This document shows, in pieces, positions 56,344 through 64,000 of a stretch of 64,000 bases of DNA; within the stretch, counting starts at the first letter, position 1; each line of letters begins with the position of its first letter. Origin of the DNA: Allobosea sp. (GTDB taxonomy: Bacteria > Pseudomonadota > Alphaproteobacteria > Rhizobiales > Kaistiaceae); assembly GCA_017307955.1 (NCBI GenBank), contig JAFKFV010000022.1, positions 1 to 64,000 on the forward strand, read 5' to 3'. Position numbers and translations under genes: made by a program. The notes under the pieces are model-generated. The model was given only the letters and a program-made list of their open reading frames with translations. It did no database searches and had not been told where the DNA came from.

Positions 56344-58485
56344 GTGACCTCAAGCAAGGCCCCCACCGCGCCCTCCCCCTCAAGGGGGGAGGGAGAAGGG
56401 CGCTGGCCGCGGCGGCTGGCGATCGGCGGGCTTGTGCTGGGGACTGCGCTCTATTTCGCGGCGGCGTTTGTCGGCGGCGTGGTGCACGACATCGAAGCGA
56501 CGCTGCCGTCCGTGCCGAGGCCGGAGGCGGTGCCGACCTCCGCTGTGGTCGTCGACCGCGCCGGGCGGCTGCTCCGGCCATACACCATCGCTGACGGCCG
56601 CTGGCGACTGCCGGTGGCGCTCGCCGATGTCGATCCCGCCTTCATCGCCATGCTCGAGGCCTATGAGGATCGCCGGTTCAAGGAGCATCACGGGATCGAC
56701 TGGCGCGCGATCGGCCGCGCGGCGCTGCAGATGGCGCGAAGCGGCCAGATCGTCTCCGGCGGCTCGACGCTCACCATGCAGGTGGCGCGGCTGATCGACG
56801 GAACCCCGACCCGCGGGCCCCTCGGCAAACTGCGGCAGATGCTCTTCGCGCGCGTCATCGAGGACCGCCTGACGAAGGACGAGATCCTCTCGCTCTATCT
56901 GGCGCTCGCGCCCTATGGCGGCAATCTCGAAGGCATTCGCGCGGCGAGCCTCGCCTATTTCGGCAAGGAGCCGAAGCGCCTCACGGTCGCGGAGGCGGCG
57001 CTGCTCGTCGCCCTGCCCCAGGCGCCCGAGGCGCGGCGGCCCGACCGCGATGCGAATGCAGCCCGCGCGGCGCGTGATCGCGTGCTCGGCCGCATGGTCG
57101 CCGCCAGCCTCATCGACGACGAGACGGCGGCGGCGGCGGGCACCGAGCGGATCGGCACCGCGCGCCGGACCTTCCCGATGCTCGCCGCCCATCTCGGCGA
57201 TGTGGCGCGCCGCGCCGAGCCGTCGAAGGGCGTCCTTGAGCTCACCATCGATGCCCGCCTTCAGGCGAAGCTGGAGCAGCTGGCCGCCGACCGCGCCGCC
57301 AAGGTCGGGCCGAAGGCCTCTGTCGCGATCCTCGTCGCCGATCATGTCACCGGCGACATCGTCGCCTCGGTCGGCTCGGCCGGCTTCATGGACGGCTCGC
57401 GCAACGGCTTCGTCGACATGACGCGGGCCATCCGCTCGCCCGGCTCGACGCTGAAGCCGCTGATCTACGGCCTCGCCTTCGAGCAGGGCCTCGCCCATCC
57501 GCAAAGCCTGATCGAGGACCGGCCGAGCGCGTTCGGCGGCTATGCGCCGGTCAATTTCGACGGGTTCTATCGCGGCACGGTCACCATCCATGATGCGCTG
57601 ACGCAGTCGCTCAACATCCCGGCCGTAACGGTGCTCGACGCTGTCGGGCCGGCGCGGCTGGTGGCACGGCTGAAGCGGGCGGCGGCGCGGCCGAAGCTGC
57701 CCGATCTCTCGGCGCCAGGCCTTGCCATCGGCCTCGGCGGCGTCGGCATCTCGCTCGAGGATCTCGTCGCGCTCTATGCCGCGCTCGCCCGCGGCGGCCG
57801 GCCGATCGCGCTGCATGACGGCGCCGGCCCGCCGGTCATGGCGGCCGAGGGCGCGCCCGTGCTGGAGCCGCTTGCGGCCTGGTATGTCTCGGACATCCTC
57901 GCCGACGTGCCGCCGCCGACCATCGGGGCGCGCGGCCGCATCGCCTACAAGACCGGCACCTCCTATGGCTATCGCGACGCCTGGTCGATCGGCTTCGACG
58001 GTCGTTACGTGGTCGGCGTCTGGGTTGGCCGCGCGGACGGCGCGCCGGTTCCGGGCCTCTCGGGCATCGGCACCGCGGCGCCGATCCTCTTCGAGAGTTT
58101 CGACCGCATCGGCGGCGACCGCGCACCGCTGCGGCCCGCGCCGTTCGGGGCGCTGATCGCGCAAAATGGCGACCTGCCGGCGCCGCTGAAGCGCTTCAGA
58201 ACACCCGATATTGTGGCCGGCAAGGCACCCGACCGGCCGGAGATCGCCTTCCCGCCGGACGGCGTCCAGGTCGATCTCGGCATCCGCGCCGGCGATCCCG
58301 GTCCGCTCGTCATCAAGATCCGCAACGGCAAGCCGCCCTTCACCTGGTTCGCCAACGGCACCCCGATCGCGCGGACGCCCTTCGCGCGCTCGGAAAGCTA
58401 CGAGCCGGACGGCCCGGGATTCGTTACGCTCTCGGTTGTCGATTCGGCCGGTCGGTCCGACCGCGTGACCGTTTTCGTCGAATAA
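56344..58485 (+). CDS. pbpC: Penicillin-binding protein 1C (glycosyltransferase/transpeptidase)
   Basis: A 713-residue class A PBP anchored by one helix (LAIGGLVLGTALYFAAAFVGG, about 25-45). The GT51 domain starts near EAYEDRRFKEHHGIDW (catalytic Glu108) and has GGSTLTMQVARL. The transpeptidase domain carries Ser368-x-x-Lys371 (GSTLKP), SLN in LTQSLNIPAV, and KTGTS at about 536. A C-terminal BiPBP_C beta domain ends the protein. Start GTG 56344 is the only one upstream of the helix, so residues 5-19 are encoded by a dispersed repeat (56356-56399). It forms an operon with the macroglobulin. Confidence 0.94.
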   Translation: MTSSKAPTAPSPSRGEGEGRWPRRLAIGGLVLGTALYFAAAFVGGVVHDIEATLPSVPRPEAVPTSAVVVDRAGRLLRPYTIADGRWRLPVALADVDPAFIAMLEAYEDRRFKEHHGIDWRAIGRAALQMARSGQIVSGGSTLTMQVARLIDGTPTRGPLGKLRQMLFARVIEDRLTKDEILSLYLALAPYGGNLEGIRAASLAYFGKEPKRLTVAEAALLVALPQAPEARRPDRDANAARAARDRVLGRMVAASLIDDETAAAAGTERIGTARRTFPMLAAHLGDVARRAEPSKGVLELTIDARLQAKLEQLAADRAAKVGPKASVAILVADHVTGDIVASVGSAGFMDGSRNGFVDMTRAIRSPGSTLKPLIYGLAFEQGLAHPQSLIEDRPSAFGGYAPVNFDGFYRGTVTIHDALTQSLNIPAVTVLDAVGPARLVARLKRAAARPKLPDLSAPGLAIGLGGVGISLEDLVALYAALARGGRPIALHDGAGPPVMAAEGAPVLEPLAAWYVSDILADVPPPTIGARGRIAYKTGTSYGYRDAWSIGFDGRYVVGVWVGRADGAPVPGLSGIGTAAPILFESFDRIGGDRAPLRPAPFGALIAQNGDLPAPLKRFRTPDIVAGKAPDRPEIAFPPDGVQVDLGIRAGDPGPLVIKIRNGKPPFTWFANGTPIARTPFARSESYEPDGPGFVTLSVVDSAGRSDRVTVFVE
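56356..56399. repeat. Dispersed GC-rich repeat, copy inside the pbpC start
   Basis: AAGGCCCCCACCGC, then GCCCTCCCCCTCAAGGGGGG and AGGGAGAAGGG. It matches the copy at 42766-42810 in about 40 of 44 positions, but here it is translated (KAPTAPSPSRGEGEG) as the cytoplasmic tail of PbpC. Confidence 0.75.
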
Positions 58486-58660
58486 GCGGGGCGTCTTCGG
58501 GGGACGCCGCTCCGCAACTATCGGAGCCGCAGCGATCGCCCTCCTCCCCACCCATGTCCGCCAGCACGGACGCTTCTATATCGCCGTCATCGCCGCGATC
58601 CTCGGCTATGCCGCCGTCGCGCCCTTCGACGGCAAGCTCGCGCCCGTCGCGGCCGGCGAC

Positions 58661-59185
58661 GTGTTCTTCGCGGTCTATTTCGCGGCGATGCTGACCATGG
58701 CCTTCCACTCCGACATCAAGCGGCTGCGCGCCCGCGCCCGCACCGAGGACGAGGGCATCCTCATCATCATGGCGCTGACGCTCGGCGCGCTGATGTTCTC
58801 CTTCTTCTCGATCTTCGCCATGCTGGGCGAGAAGGGTTCGCCGCCGCCCTTCCATCTCGCGACGGCGCTGGTCTCGATCCCGCTCGGCTGGTCGGTGCTG
58901 AACGCGCTGTTCGCCTTCCATTATGCCCGTCTCTATTACGCGCCGGCCGGCGAAGGGCAGCAGAAGGATTCCGGCGGGCTCGACTTTCCGGGTGACGAGG
59001 AACCGCGCATCTGGGACTTCTGGTATTTCGCCTTCGTGATCGGCGCGACCTTCCAGACCTCGGATGTCGGCGTGAAGACCACCGACTATCGCGTCGTGGT
59101 CCTCTTCCACTCGATCGCATCCTTCGTCTTCAACACCGTGCTGCTGGCGCTCGCCGTCAATATCGGTGCGAGCTTCGCGCAGTAG
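58661..59185 (+). CDS. DUF1345 family membrane protein, start codon unclear
   Basis: From GTG 58661 the product has 174 residues and three or four helices. The DUF1345 signatures are AFHSDIKRLRARARTEDEGIL, EEPRIWDFWYFAFVIGATFQTSDVGVKT-type segments (about residues 112-138) and HSIASFVFNTVLLALAVNI. However the same frame is open from 58469 and encodes a convincing first helix before this GTG (GRFYIAVIAAILGYAAVAPF). No ATG, GTG or TTG exists in that stretch. An ATC at 58535 with GGAG upstream would give 216 residues, the usual family length. The gene may use a rare start or have lost its start. No function is known for the family. Confidence 0.8.
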   Translation: MFFAVYFAAMLTMAFHSDIKRLRARARTEDEGILIIMALTLGALMFSFFSIFAMLGEKGSPPPFHLATALVSIPLGWSVLNALFAFHYARLYYAPAGEGQQKDSGGLDFPGDEEPRIWDFWYFAFVIGATFQTSDVGVKTTDYRVVVLFHSIASFVFNTVLLALAVNIGASFAQ

Positions 59186-59707
59186 TCAGGGGCTCTGCGC
59201 GGGAGGCTGGCCGGGCGGCGGGACGGTCGGAACCTTGGCCTTCTCCTCGACGCCGAACCAGTCGAGGATCAGCCGCTCGATCGGCTTCGCGACGATCAGG
59301 ATCACGAAGACGAAGATGAGCGCCACCGTGACCAGCGGCCAGCGCGCGAGCCCGCAGGCGATGCCGAGCGCGGCCGCCATCCACACCGTCGCCGCCGTCG
59401 TGACGCCATGCACCACTTCGTCATGCCGGCCATGCCGCAGGATCGCGCCGGCGCCGATGAAGCCGATGCCGGCGAGGACGCCCTGGATGACGCCCTGCAG
59501 CACGCGGCTCTGGGCGTCGGGATGACCGCCGAATTCGGGATGCGTCGCCGCCACCATGGTGACCAGCCCGGCGCCGAGCGCGACCAGCGCCAGCGTGCGC
59601 ATGCCGGCCGTCTTGGCCTTCACATCGCGGTTGATGCCGATGAGGAGGCCGCAGAGGCTGGCGAGCCCGAGGCGAATGGCGGCATCGATCCAGTCGGCTG
59701 AAGTCAC
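59186..59707 (-). CDS. MgtC/SapB family membrane protein
   Basis: A 173-residue inner-membrane protein with four or five helices. WIDAAIRLGLASLCGLLIGINRDVKAKTAGMRTLALVALGAG is the defining opening (residues 5-46), and GFIGAGAILRHGRHDEVVHGVTTAATVWMAAALGIACG the second conserved block. GTG 59707 has GGAG seven bases upstream, and an earlier ATG at 59758 has none. MgtC proteins are linked to magnesium limitation and ATP-synthase control in pathogens; the role of this MgtC/SapB relative is not clear. Its stop abuts that of DUF1345. Confidence 0.9.
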   Translation of the reverse strand: MTSADWIDAAIRLGLASLCGLLIGINRDVKAKTAGMRTLALVALGAGLVTMVAATHPEFGGHPDAQSRVLQGVIQGVLAGIGFIGAGAILRHGRHDEVVHGVTTAATVWMAAALGIACGLARWPLVTVALIFVFVILIVAKPIERLILDWFGVEEKAKVPTVPPPGQPPAQSP

Positions 59708-59854
59708 GCGCCCGCTCCTTGTGCGATCAGGCAGAGACTGACCGATCGAAAAAGCCATCGCAACCGCGGAGGCGCCGATTTCCCTTGGCCGCGATCCGGT
59801 CTAGCTTCTCTCCCGCTTCTGGAACCAACAATAAAATCCCTGGAGAAACGCCGC

Positions 59855-60880
59855 ATGAGTGCCCCCGTCATCCTGGTCGATCCGCTGCCGCGGACCCTCG
59901 ATCTCATCATGGAACCGGATGTAAGGGCGCGGCTGGAGCGGCTCGGGCGCGTCGTCGTCTCGGAGGACAAGCCGATGGACGATGCGACCATCGACGCCCT
60001 ATTGCCCGAGACGGCGCTGATCTTCGGCCAGACGGCGATGCCGGCGGAGCGCATCGCCCGCGCGCCGAAGCTGAAGGCGATCATCAATGTCGAAACCAAC
60101 TTCATGCCCAATGTCGACTACGAGGCCTGCCAGCGCCGCGGCATCCCCGTGATCACGCCGGGCTCCGCCTTCGCCGCGCCGGTCGCCGAGGCGGCGCTCG
60201 GCTTGGCGCTCGACCTCGCCCGCGGCATCACTGCCGCCGACCGGGCGATGCGCGCGGGGACGGAGGAGTACGGCCTTGCCGGCAACCGCGACACCTTCCG
60301 CTTCGCCGGCGCGCCCGTCGGGCTGATCGGCTTCGGCGATCTCGGCCGGAACCTCCGCGACCTGATCCGCCCGTTCCGCAATCCCGTCGCGGTCTACGAT
60401 CCCTGGCTGCCGGGCGAGATCATCGAGCGGGCCGATTGCCGCCCCGCCTCGCTCGAGGATGTGCTCTCGACCTCGAAGGTGATCTTCGTCTTCGCCAGCG
60501 TCACCAGCGAGAACCAGCATTTCATCGGCGCGCGCGAATTCGCGATGATGCAGAAGGATACGGCCTTCCTGCTGATGAGCCGCGCCGCGGTCGTCGATTT
60601 CCCCGCGATGCTGGACGCGGTTCGTTCCGGCCATATCCGCGCGGCGACCGACGTCTTCCCGGAGGAGCCGGTGGCGCCGGATGATCCGGTGCGCCAGGTC
60701 GAGGGCCTCATCCTCTCGGCCCACCGCACCGGCGGGACGGTGGACGCCCTCTATGCCATCGGCCGCATGGCGGTCGCCGATGCCGAGCTCATCATGCGCG
60801 GCCTGCCGCCGCAGCTCTGCCGCCGCGCCGATCCGGCCATCGCGAGCCGCCTGCGCTCCAAGCCCGTCAGCGTCACCTGA
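59855..60880 (+). CDS. D-isomer-specific 2-hydroxyacid dehydrogenase
   Basis: A 341-residue NAD(P)-dependent dehydrogenase. The nucleotide motif is VGLIGFGDLGRNLRDLI (about residues 154-170). The catalytic triad is Arg in LLMSRAAVVD, Glu in FPEEPVAPDDP and His in LSAHRTGGT. GGAG stands before the ATG. The substrate cannot be read from sequence; the NMPNVDYEACQRRGIPV segment is general. It is monocistronic, convergent with ppk2 (17 bases). Confidence 0.92.
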   Translation: MSAPVILVDPLPRTLDLIMEPDVRARLERLGRVVVSEDKPMDDATIDALLPETALIFGQTAMPAERIARAPKLKAIINVETNFMPNVDYEACQRRGIPVITPGSAFAAPVAEAALGLALDLARGITAADRAMRAGTEEYGLAGNRDTFRFAGAPVGLIGFGDLGRNLRDLIRPFRNPVAVYDPWLPGEIIERADCRPASLEDVLSTSKVIFVFASVTSENQHFIGAREFAMMQKDTAFLLMSRAAVVDFPAMLDAVRSGHIRAATDVFPEEPVAPDDPVRQVEGLILSAHRTGGTVDALYAIGRMAVADAELIMRGLPPQLCRRADPAIASRLRSKPVSVT

Positions 60881-60897
60881 AACGGGGCCGCCGGCGC

Positions 60898-61737
60898 TCA
60901 GACCACTTCCGGAACGAGGTGGCGCGCGAAATCGGCCTCGACATAGCCGTGGGGCTTTTGCCGCTTCGGCAGCTTGATCGACTGGTGCGGCAGCGGCTCG
61001 TAGGGGATCTGCGACAGGAGGTGGGTGATGATGTTGATGCGCACCCGCCGCTTCGAATGCGAATGGGCGACATGCCAGGGCGCCCATTCGCTGTCGCTGG
61101 CGGCGAACATGGCGTCGCGCGCGCGGGCATAGTCGTACCAGCGGCTATAGGACAGAAGATCCATCGGCGAGAGCTTCCAGATCTTGCGCGGATCGTCGAT
61201 GCGCGAGCGGATGCGGCGCGTCTGCTCCGCCTGGTCGATCTCGAGCCAGTATTTGATCAGGATGATCCCGGACTCGACCATCGCCTTCTCGACGCCAGCG
61301 ACGCTGGAGAGGAAGCGGTCGGCCTCCTCTTCGGTGCAGAAGCCCATCACCCGCTCGACGCCGGCGCGGTTGTACCAGGAGCGATCGAAGATCACGCACT
61401 CGCCCGCCGCCGGCAGATGCGGGAGATAGCGCTGCACGAACATCTGCGATTTCTCGCGATCCGTCGGCGGCGGCAGCGCGATGACGCGGAACACGCGCGG
61501 GCTGACGCGCTCGGTGATCGCCTTGATGACGCCGCCCTTGCCGGCCGCGTCGCGCCCCTCGAAGATGACGCAGACCTTGGTGCCCGACCGCTTCAGCCAT
61601 TCCTGCATCGCGACCAGTTCCGCCTGCAGCTTCTCCAGCCGGTGTTCGTAATCCTTGCGGGAGAGCGTGTCCGTCTCGTCGAGCGGTGCGGTAAGGCCCG
61701 CGCTCTTTGTGTCCGACCGGCCCTGTTTGTGGCTCAT
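60898..61737 (-). CDS. ppk2: Polyphosphate kinase 2
   Basis: A 279-residue P-loop enzyme that transfers phosphate between polyphosphate and nucleotides. Walker A GRDAAGKGG is at residues 61-69, and the Walker B/lid motif DRSWYNRAGVERVMGF starts at 118. KYWLEIDQAEQTRRIRSRIDDP and WKLSPMDLLSYSRWYDY are typical of single-domain class I-like members. GGAGG precedes the ATG. An FNR/FixK-type box lies about 63 bases upstream, suggesting induction at low oxygen. Confidence 0.94.
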   Translation of the reverse strand: MSHKQGRSDTKSAGLTAPLDETDTLSRKDYEHRLEKLQAELVAMQEWLKRSGTKVCVIFEGRDAAGKGGVIKAITERVSPRVFRVIALPPPTDREKSQMFVQRYLPHLPAAGECVIFDRSWYNRAGVERVMGFCTEEEADRFLSSVAGVEKAMVESGIILIKYWLEIDQAEQTRRIRSRIDDPRKIWKLSPMDLLSYSRWYDYARARDAMFAASDSEWAPWHVAHSHSKRRVRINIITHLLSQIPYEPLPHQSIKLPKRQKPHGYVEADFARHLVPEVV

Positions 61738-61793
61738 CCTTCACCTCCCCAAGATCTCGGTTGATTCTCGTAGGATAGCGACACCGTCGCGCC

Positions 61794-61807
61794 TTGATCC
61801 CGGTCAA
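61794..61807. promoter_or_regulatory. FNR/FixK-type box upstream of ppk2
   Basis: TTGAT-CCCG-GTCAA fits the anaerobox pattern TTGAY-N4-RTCAA. It is centred 63 bases before the ppk2 ATG, with a TATCCT candidate -10 at 61777-61772 on the minus strand. It also lies 159 bases before the divergent hypothetical gene, so it could serve either. Confidence 0.6.
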
Positions 61808-61965
61808 TGCCATTGTTGGCCCGGCAGGACAGTGATGAGCGATGTACTGACCGAGCGCCTGCAATCGGCATCATCACCTTCATCGCAATGCATCATGATC
61901 TTGGTGATGAAAGATGCTCTGCAGCGCAGGCGGGGTTTCGACCTGTCGGAGGGGATTTGACGGCC

Positions 61966-62433
61966 ATGACCGAAGAGACGATCGATCCGAATGCCATGCC
62001 GGCGAGCGCCGAGCAATTGCGCATGGCCATGCTGGCCAAGGAACTCGAAAAGGCCGAGGCGAGCGCCAGGGCGCGCGAGGATTCACAGCTGAAGCTGCAG
62101 GAATTCACGGCCGATTTCCTGCGCCACAGCATCACCGAAGCCGAGATCGCGATGGTCCGGCGCGTCGTCGCCAATGCGGTCGCGGAAGGCAAGCTCGAGG
62201 CGCTCGTCTACAGCTTCCCTTCGAGCCTCTGCTCGGATGGCGGCCGCGCCATCAACAATGCCGAGCTCGACTGGCCGGAAACGCTGCAGGGCAAGGCGCG
62301 CGAATTCTATGAGCGCTACGAGAAGTTCGGCCGGCCGCAGGGCTATCACCTGAAGGCGATGGTGATCAACTTTCCCGGCGGCGTTCCCGGCGATATCGGC
62401 CTTTTCCTCAACTGGGCGGCACCGATCAAGTGA
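61966..62433 (+). CDS. Conserved-type hypothetical protein
   Basis: A 155-residue soluble protein. The first half is charged and helical (LRMAMLAKELEKAEASARARE, coiled-coil-like). It leads to FTADFLRHSITEAEIAMVRRVV and a C-terminal alpha/beta part with LVYSFPSSLCSDGGRAINN and HLKAMVINFPGGVPGDIGLFL. GGAGGGG precedes ATG 61966 at 11 bases; TTG 61957 is an alternative. I do not recognise a named family. It is followed by a strong terminator, so it is its own unit, divergent from ppk2. Confidence 0.8.
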   Translation: MTEETIDPNAMPASAEQLRMAMLAKELEKAEASARAREDSQLKLQEFTADFLRHSITEAEIAMVRRVVANAVAEGKLEALVYSFPSSLCSDGGRAINNAELDWPETLQGKAREFYERYEKFGRPQGYHLKAMVINFPGGVPGDIGLFLNWAAPIK

Positions 62434-62477
62434 GGCCCGGCGAGATCTTTGCCGCGAGATCTTCGTCAGATGACAGG

Positions 62478-62518
62478 GCCGCACCGGGCGGGGGGATCAC
62501 CCGGTGCGGCAGTTTTTT
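62478..62518 (+). terminator. Rho-independent terminator after the hypothetical gene
   Basis: GCCGCACCGGG (62478-62488) pairs perfectly with CCCGGTGCGGC (62500-62510), and AGTTTTTT follows. This is the clearest intrinsic terminator in the window. Confidence 0.92.
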
Positions 62519-62545
62519 CATCCGGCGGGAGGGAGCCGGATGAAA
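62516..62545. repeat. Second hairpin adjoining the terminator
   Basis: TTTCATCCGGC (62516-62526) pairs perfectly with GCCGGATGAAA (62535-62545). It shares part of the T-run with the terminator and lies five bases from the stop of the convergent GH127 gene, so the two stems may serve opposite strands. Confidence 0.65.
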
Positions 62546-62549
62546 GGGG

Positions 62550-64000
62550 TCAGCCGCCGCGCAGCCAGACGAGCATCTCGCCGGGGGTGCGGTTGTCCCA
62601 GATGAAGTACGGGACGGCCTTGATCGCCACCTCTTCGCTCTTCGGCGGCTCGGTGCGGTAGAGCGCGCCGCCCCAATCCGTCGTGGCATCCGCCTTGGCC
62701 TTGGCCGACAGCGTGACGATGCCGCCGAGAAGATCGCCCTCGTAGCGGGCCTCGACGGGGGCATCGGCCGGGAGCGCGACGCGGTTCAGCGAGACCTTGT
62801 TGTCGATGCCTTCCAGGCAGTAGACGAGCGGACCACGCTTCAGCGTGACGCGGCCGGCATCCTGACGGACCTCCGGATGGGCGTGGATGCGCTCGACCGC
62901 CATTTCGAGATCGAGCGCGACGCTGTCGCCGGCCTTCCATTCGCGGTCGAGCCGCGCATAGCCGTCGACCGTCACGGCGGCGAGATCGACCGCCTCGCCA
63001 TTGACCTTGAGCGAGGCCTTGCGGCACCAGCCGGGGATGCGGAGGCTGAGCGCGAAGCGCGTCGGCGCATCGACATCGACCGCGATGGCGATGGCGCCGT
63101 CCCAGGGATAGCGCGTCGTCTGGGTCAGCCGTACCTCCTTGCCGCCGATGTCAAGCCGCGCGGTCGAATCGCCATAGAGATGGACGGCGATCTCGCCGTC
63201 GGCCTGGCCATACATGTAGCTGCCGATCGACGCGACCATGCGGCCGAGATTGGGCGGGCAGCACGGGCAGCGATGCCACTTCCAGCGATTGTGGTTGCCG
63301 CGGCTTTCCAGCGGGTTCTCGTAGAAGAACAGCGAGCCGTCCAGCGAGATGCCGGAGATGGCGCCGTTATAGATCGCCTGCTCCATGACATCGGCATAGC
63401 GGCGGTTCGGCCCCATGCCGAGCATGCGGTTGGCCCAGAAGGCGAGCGCGACTGACGCGCAGGTCTCGGCATAGGCCGTGTCGTTGGGCAGGTCGTAATC
63501 GGCCGTGAAGCCCTCATTGTCCTTGGACGGGCCGAGGCCGCCGGTGACATAGAGCTGCTTGCCGTTCAGGTCGTCCCAGAGCTTGTCGAGCGCGACGCGC
63601 AGCGTGTCGTCATGGAACTCGGTCGCCACATCGGCCATGCCGGAATAGAGATACATGGCTCGGACCGCATGGCCCACGACCTTGTCCTGCTCGCGCACCG
63701 GCTTGTGCGACTGGTTGTATTCATAGGTTCCGAAATGGAACTTGGCCGGATCGGCGCCGCGCGCCAGCGCTTCCTCATCGAAATAGTGCGGCTGCTGGCC
63801 GCGCTGGTCGATGAAATACTTGGCGAGCTTCATGTAGCGGTCGTTTCCGGTGACGCGGGCGAGCTTCACCAGCGCCAGCTCGATCTCCTCATGGCCGCAA
63901 TAGCCCTTCTTCTTCTCCGGCTCGGGCCCGAACATCGTGTCGATGTGGTCGGCATAGCGCGCCATGACGTCGAGCAGCTTGCGCTTGCCCGTCGCCTGGT
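62550..64000 (-). CDS. GH127 (DUF1680) beta-L-arabinofuranosidase-like glycosidase, 5' truncated
   Basis: The last 483 or so codons of a large glycosidase; the frame stays open through the window edge, so the start is missing. GH127 features are GYCGHEEIELALVKLARVTG, YLYSGMADVA, TADYDLPNDTAYAETCASVALAFWANRM (catalytic Glu and a Cys) and KWHRCPCCPPNLGRMVAS, holding the zinc ligands and nucleophile cysteine. A beta-sandwich end with LRIPGWCRKASLKVNGE follows. The family releases L-arabinofuranose from plant glycans. It ends the window; transporter genes may follow upstream outside it. Confidence 0.93.
   Translation of the reverse strand, partial: QATGKRKLLDVMARYADHIDTMFGPEPEKKKGYCGHEEIELALVKLARVTGNDRYMKLAKYFIDQRGQQPHYFDEEALARGADPAKFHFGTYEYNQSHKPVREQDKVVGHAVRAMYLYSGMADVATEFHDDTLRVALDKLWDDLNGKQLYVTGGLGPSKDNEGFTADYDLPNDTAYAETCASVALAFWANRMLGMGPNRRYADVMEQAIYNGAISGISLDGSLFFYENPLESRGNHNRWKWHRCPCCPPNLGRMVASIGSYMYGQADGEIAVHLYGDSTARLDIGGKEVRLTQTTRYPWDGAIAIAVDVDAPTRFALSLRIPGWCRKASLKVNGEAVDLAAVTVDGYARLDREWKAGDSVALDLEMAVERIHAHPEVRQDAGRVTLKRGPLVYCLEGIDNKVSLNRVALPADAPVEARYEGDLLGGIVTLSAKAKADATTDWGGALYRTEPPKSEEVAIKAVPYFIWDNRTPGEMLVWLRGG

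Noticed and set aside
53220..56366. A 1048-codon antisense frame across the macroglobulin gene
   Set aside because: It is Arg/Asp/Ala-rich without motifs, signal or membrane segments, and the plus strand holds a well-recognised protein with a thioester motif.

Overview
The window is a GC-rich (about two-thirds G+C), densely coded chromosomal segment of an alphaproteobacterium, most likely a member of the Hyphomicrobiales (Rhizobiales). The evidence is the aglEFGAK alpha-glucoside cluster with its LacI regulator, the cysG-DUF2849-cysI-cysH-DUF934-ferredoxin order, a full urtABCDE urea ABC operon, and zwf/edd of the Entner-Doudoroff pathway. The genus cannot be fixed from the sequence alone. 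I see no rRNA, tRNA, CRISPR array, prophage or insertion sequence. Very GC-rich coding DNA produces many long antisense open frames, which I treat as shadows.

Layout. 0-2.3 kb: tail of a periplasmic metal-sensor-like gene, a MATE exporter and a DUF2239 gene with a promoter bracketed by 13-bp direct repeats. 2.4-11.3 kb: a polyamine module, with a putrescine-type ABC importer (potFGHI order, minus strand) divergent from a gamma-glutamylputrescine-synthetase-like gene, a class III aminotransferase, a GNAT acetyltransferase and a PuuB-like oxidase. 11.3-13.2 kb: a mercuric-reductase-like flavoprotein and a DUF4126 membrane protein. 13.4-17.2 kb: a TetR (CecR/YbiH-like)-HlyD-ABC-ABC2 export operon. 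17.2-22.9 kb: a DUF1269 protein and the assimilatory sulfate/siroheme operon. 23.2-27.7 kb: edd and zwf, with an SMP-30 lactonase divergent from zwf and no pgl. 27.8-30.6 kb: a duplicated Cys-rich secreted protein, a VOC protein, a RibD/DHFR-like protein and a res-xre toxin-antitoxin pair. 30.6-39.7 kb: the agl alpha-glucoside operon, aglR, then dgoK and dgoA. 40.0-46.1 kb: urtABCDE. 46.4-50.7 kb: a large hybrid kinase whose N-terminus is an NCS1-type permease, overlapping a LuxR-type response regulator. 50.8-58.5 kb: a bacterial alpha-2-macroglobulin and PbpC. 58.5-64 kb: DUF1345, MgtC/SapB, a 2-hydroxyacid dehydrogenase, PPK2, a conserved hypothetical and a truncated GH127 glycosidase.

How the genes work together. 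Several blocks pair an importer with its catabolic enzymes: polyamine import with gamma-glutamylation and oxidation, and alpha-glucoside import with an alpha-glucosidase. Glucose released there can enter zwf/edd, and dgoA could supply an aldolase step. Urea import is divergent from a permease-like sensor kinase that could report a small nitrogenous ligand.

The most noteworthy items are the transporter-fused kinase beside urt with a palindrome between them, and a dispersed repeat that enters the coding start of pbpC and also lies between urtB and urtC. Also notable are a DUF1345 frame without a standard start codon, a res-xre operator centred on the -10 box, an FNR/FixK-type box before ppk2, and the substitution of an SMP-30 gene where pgl is usually found.
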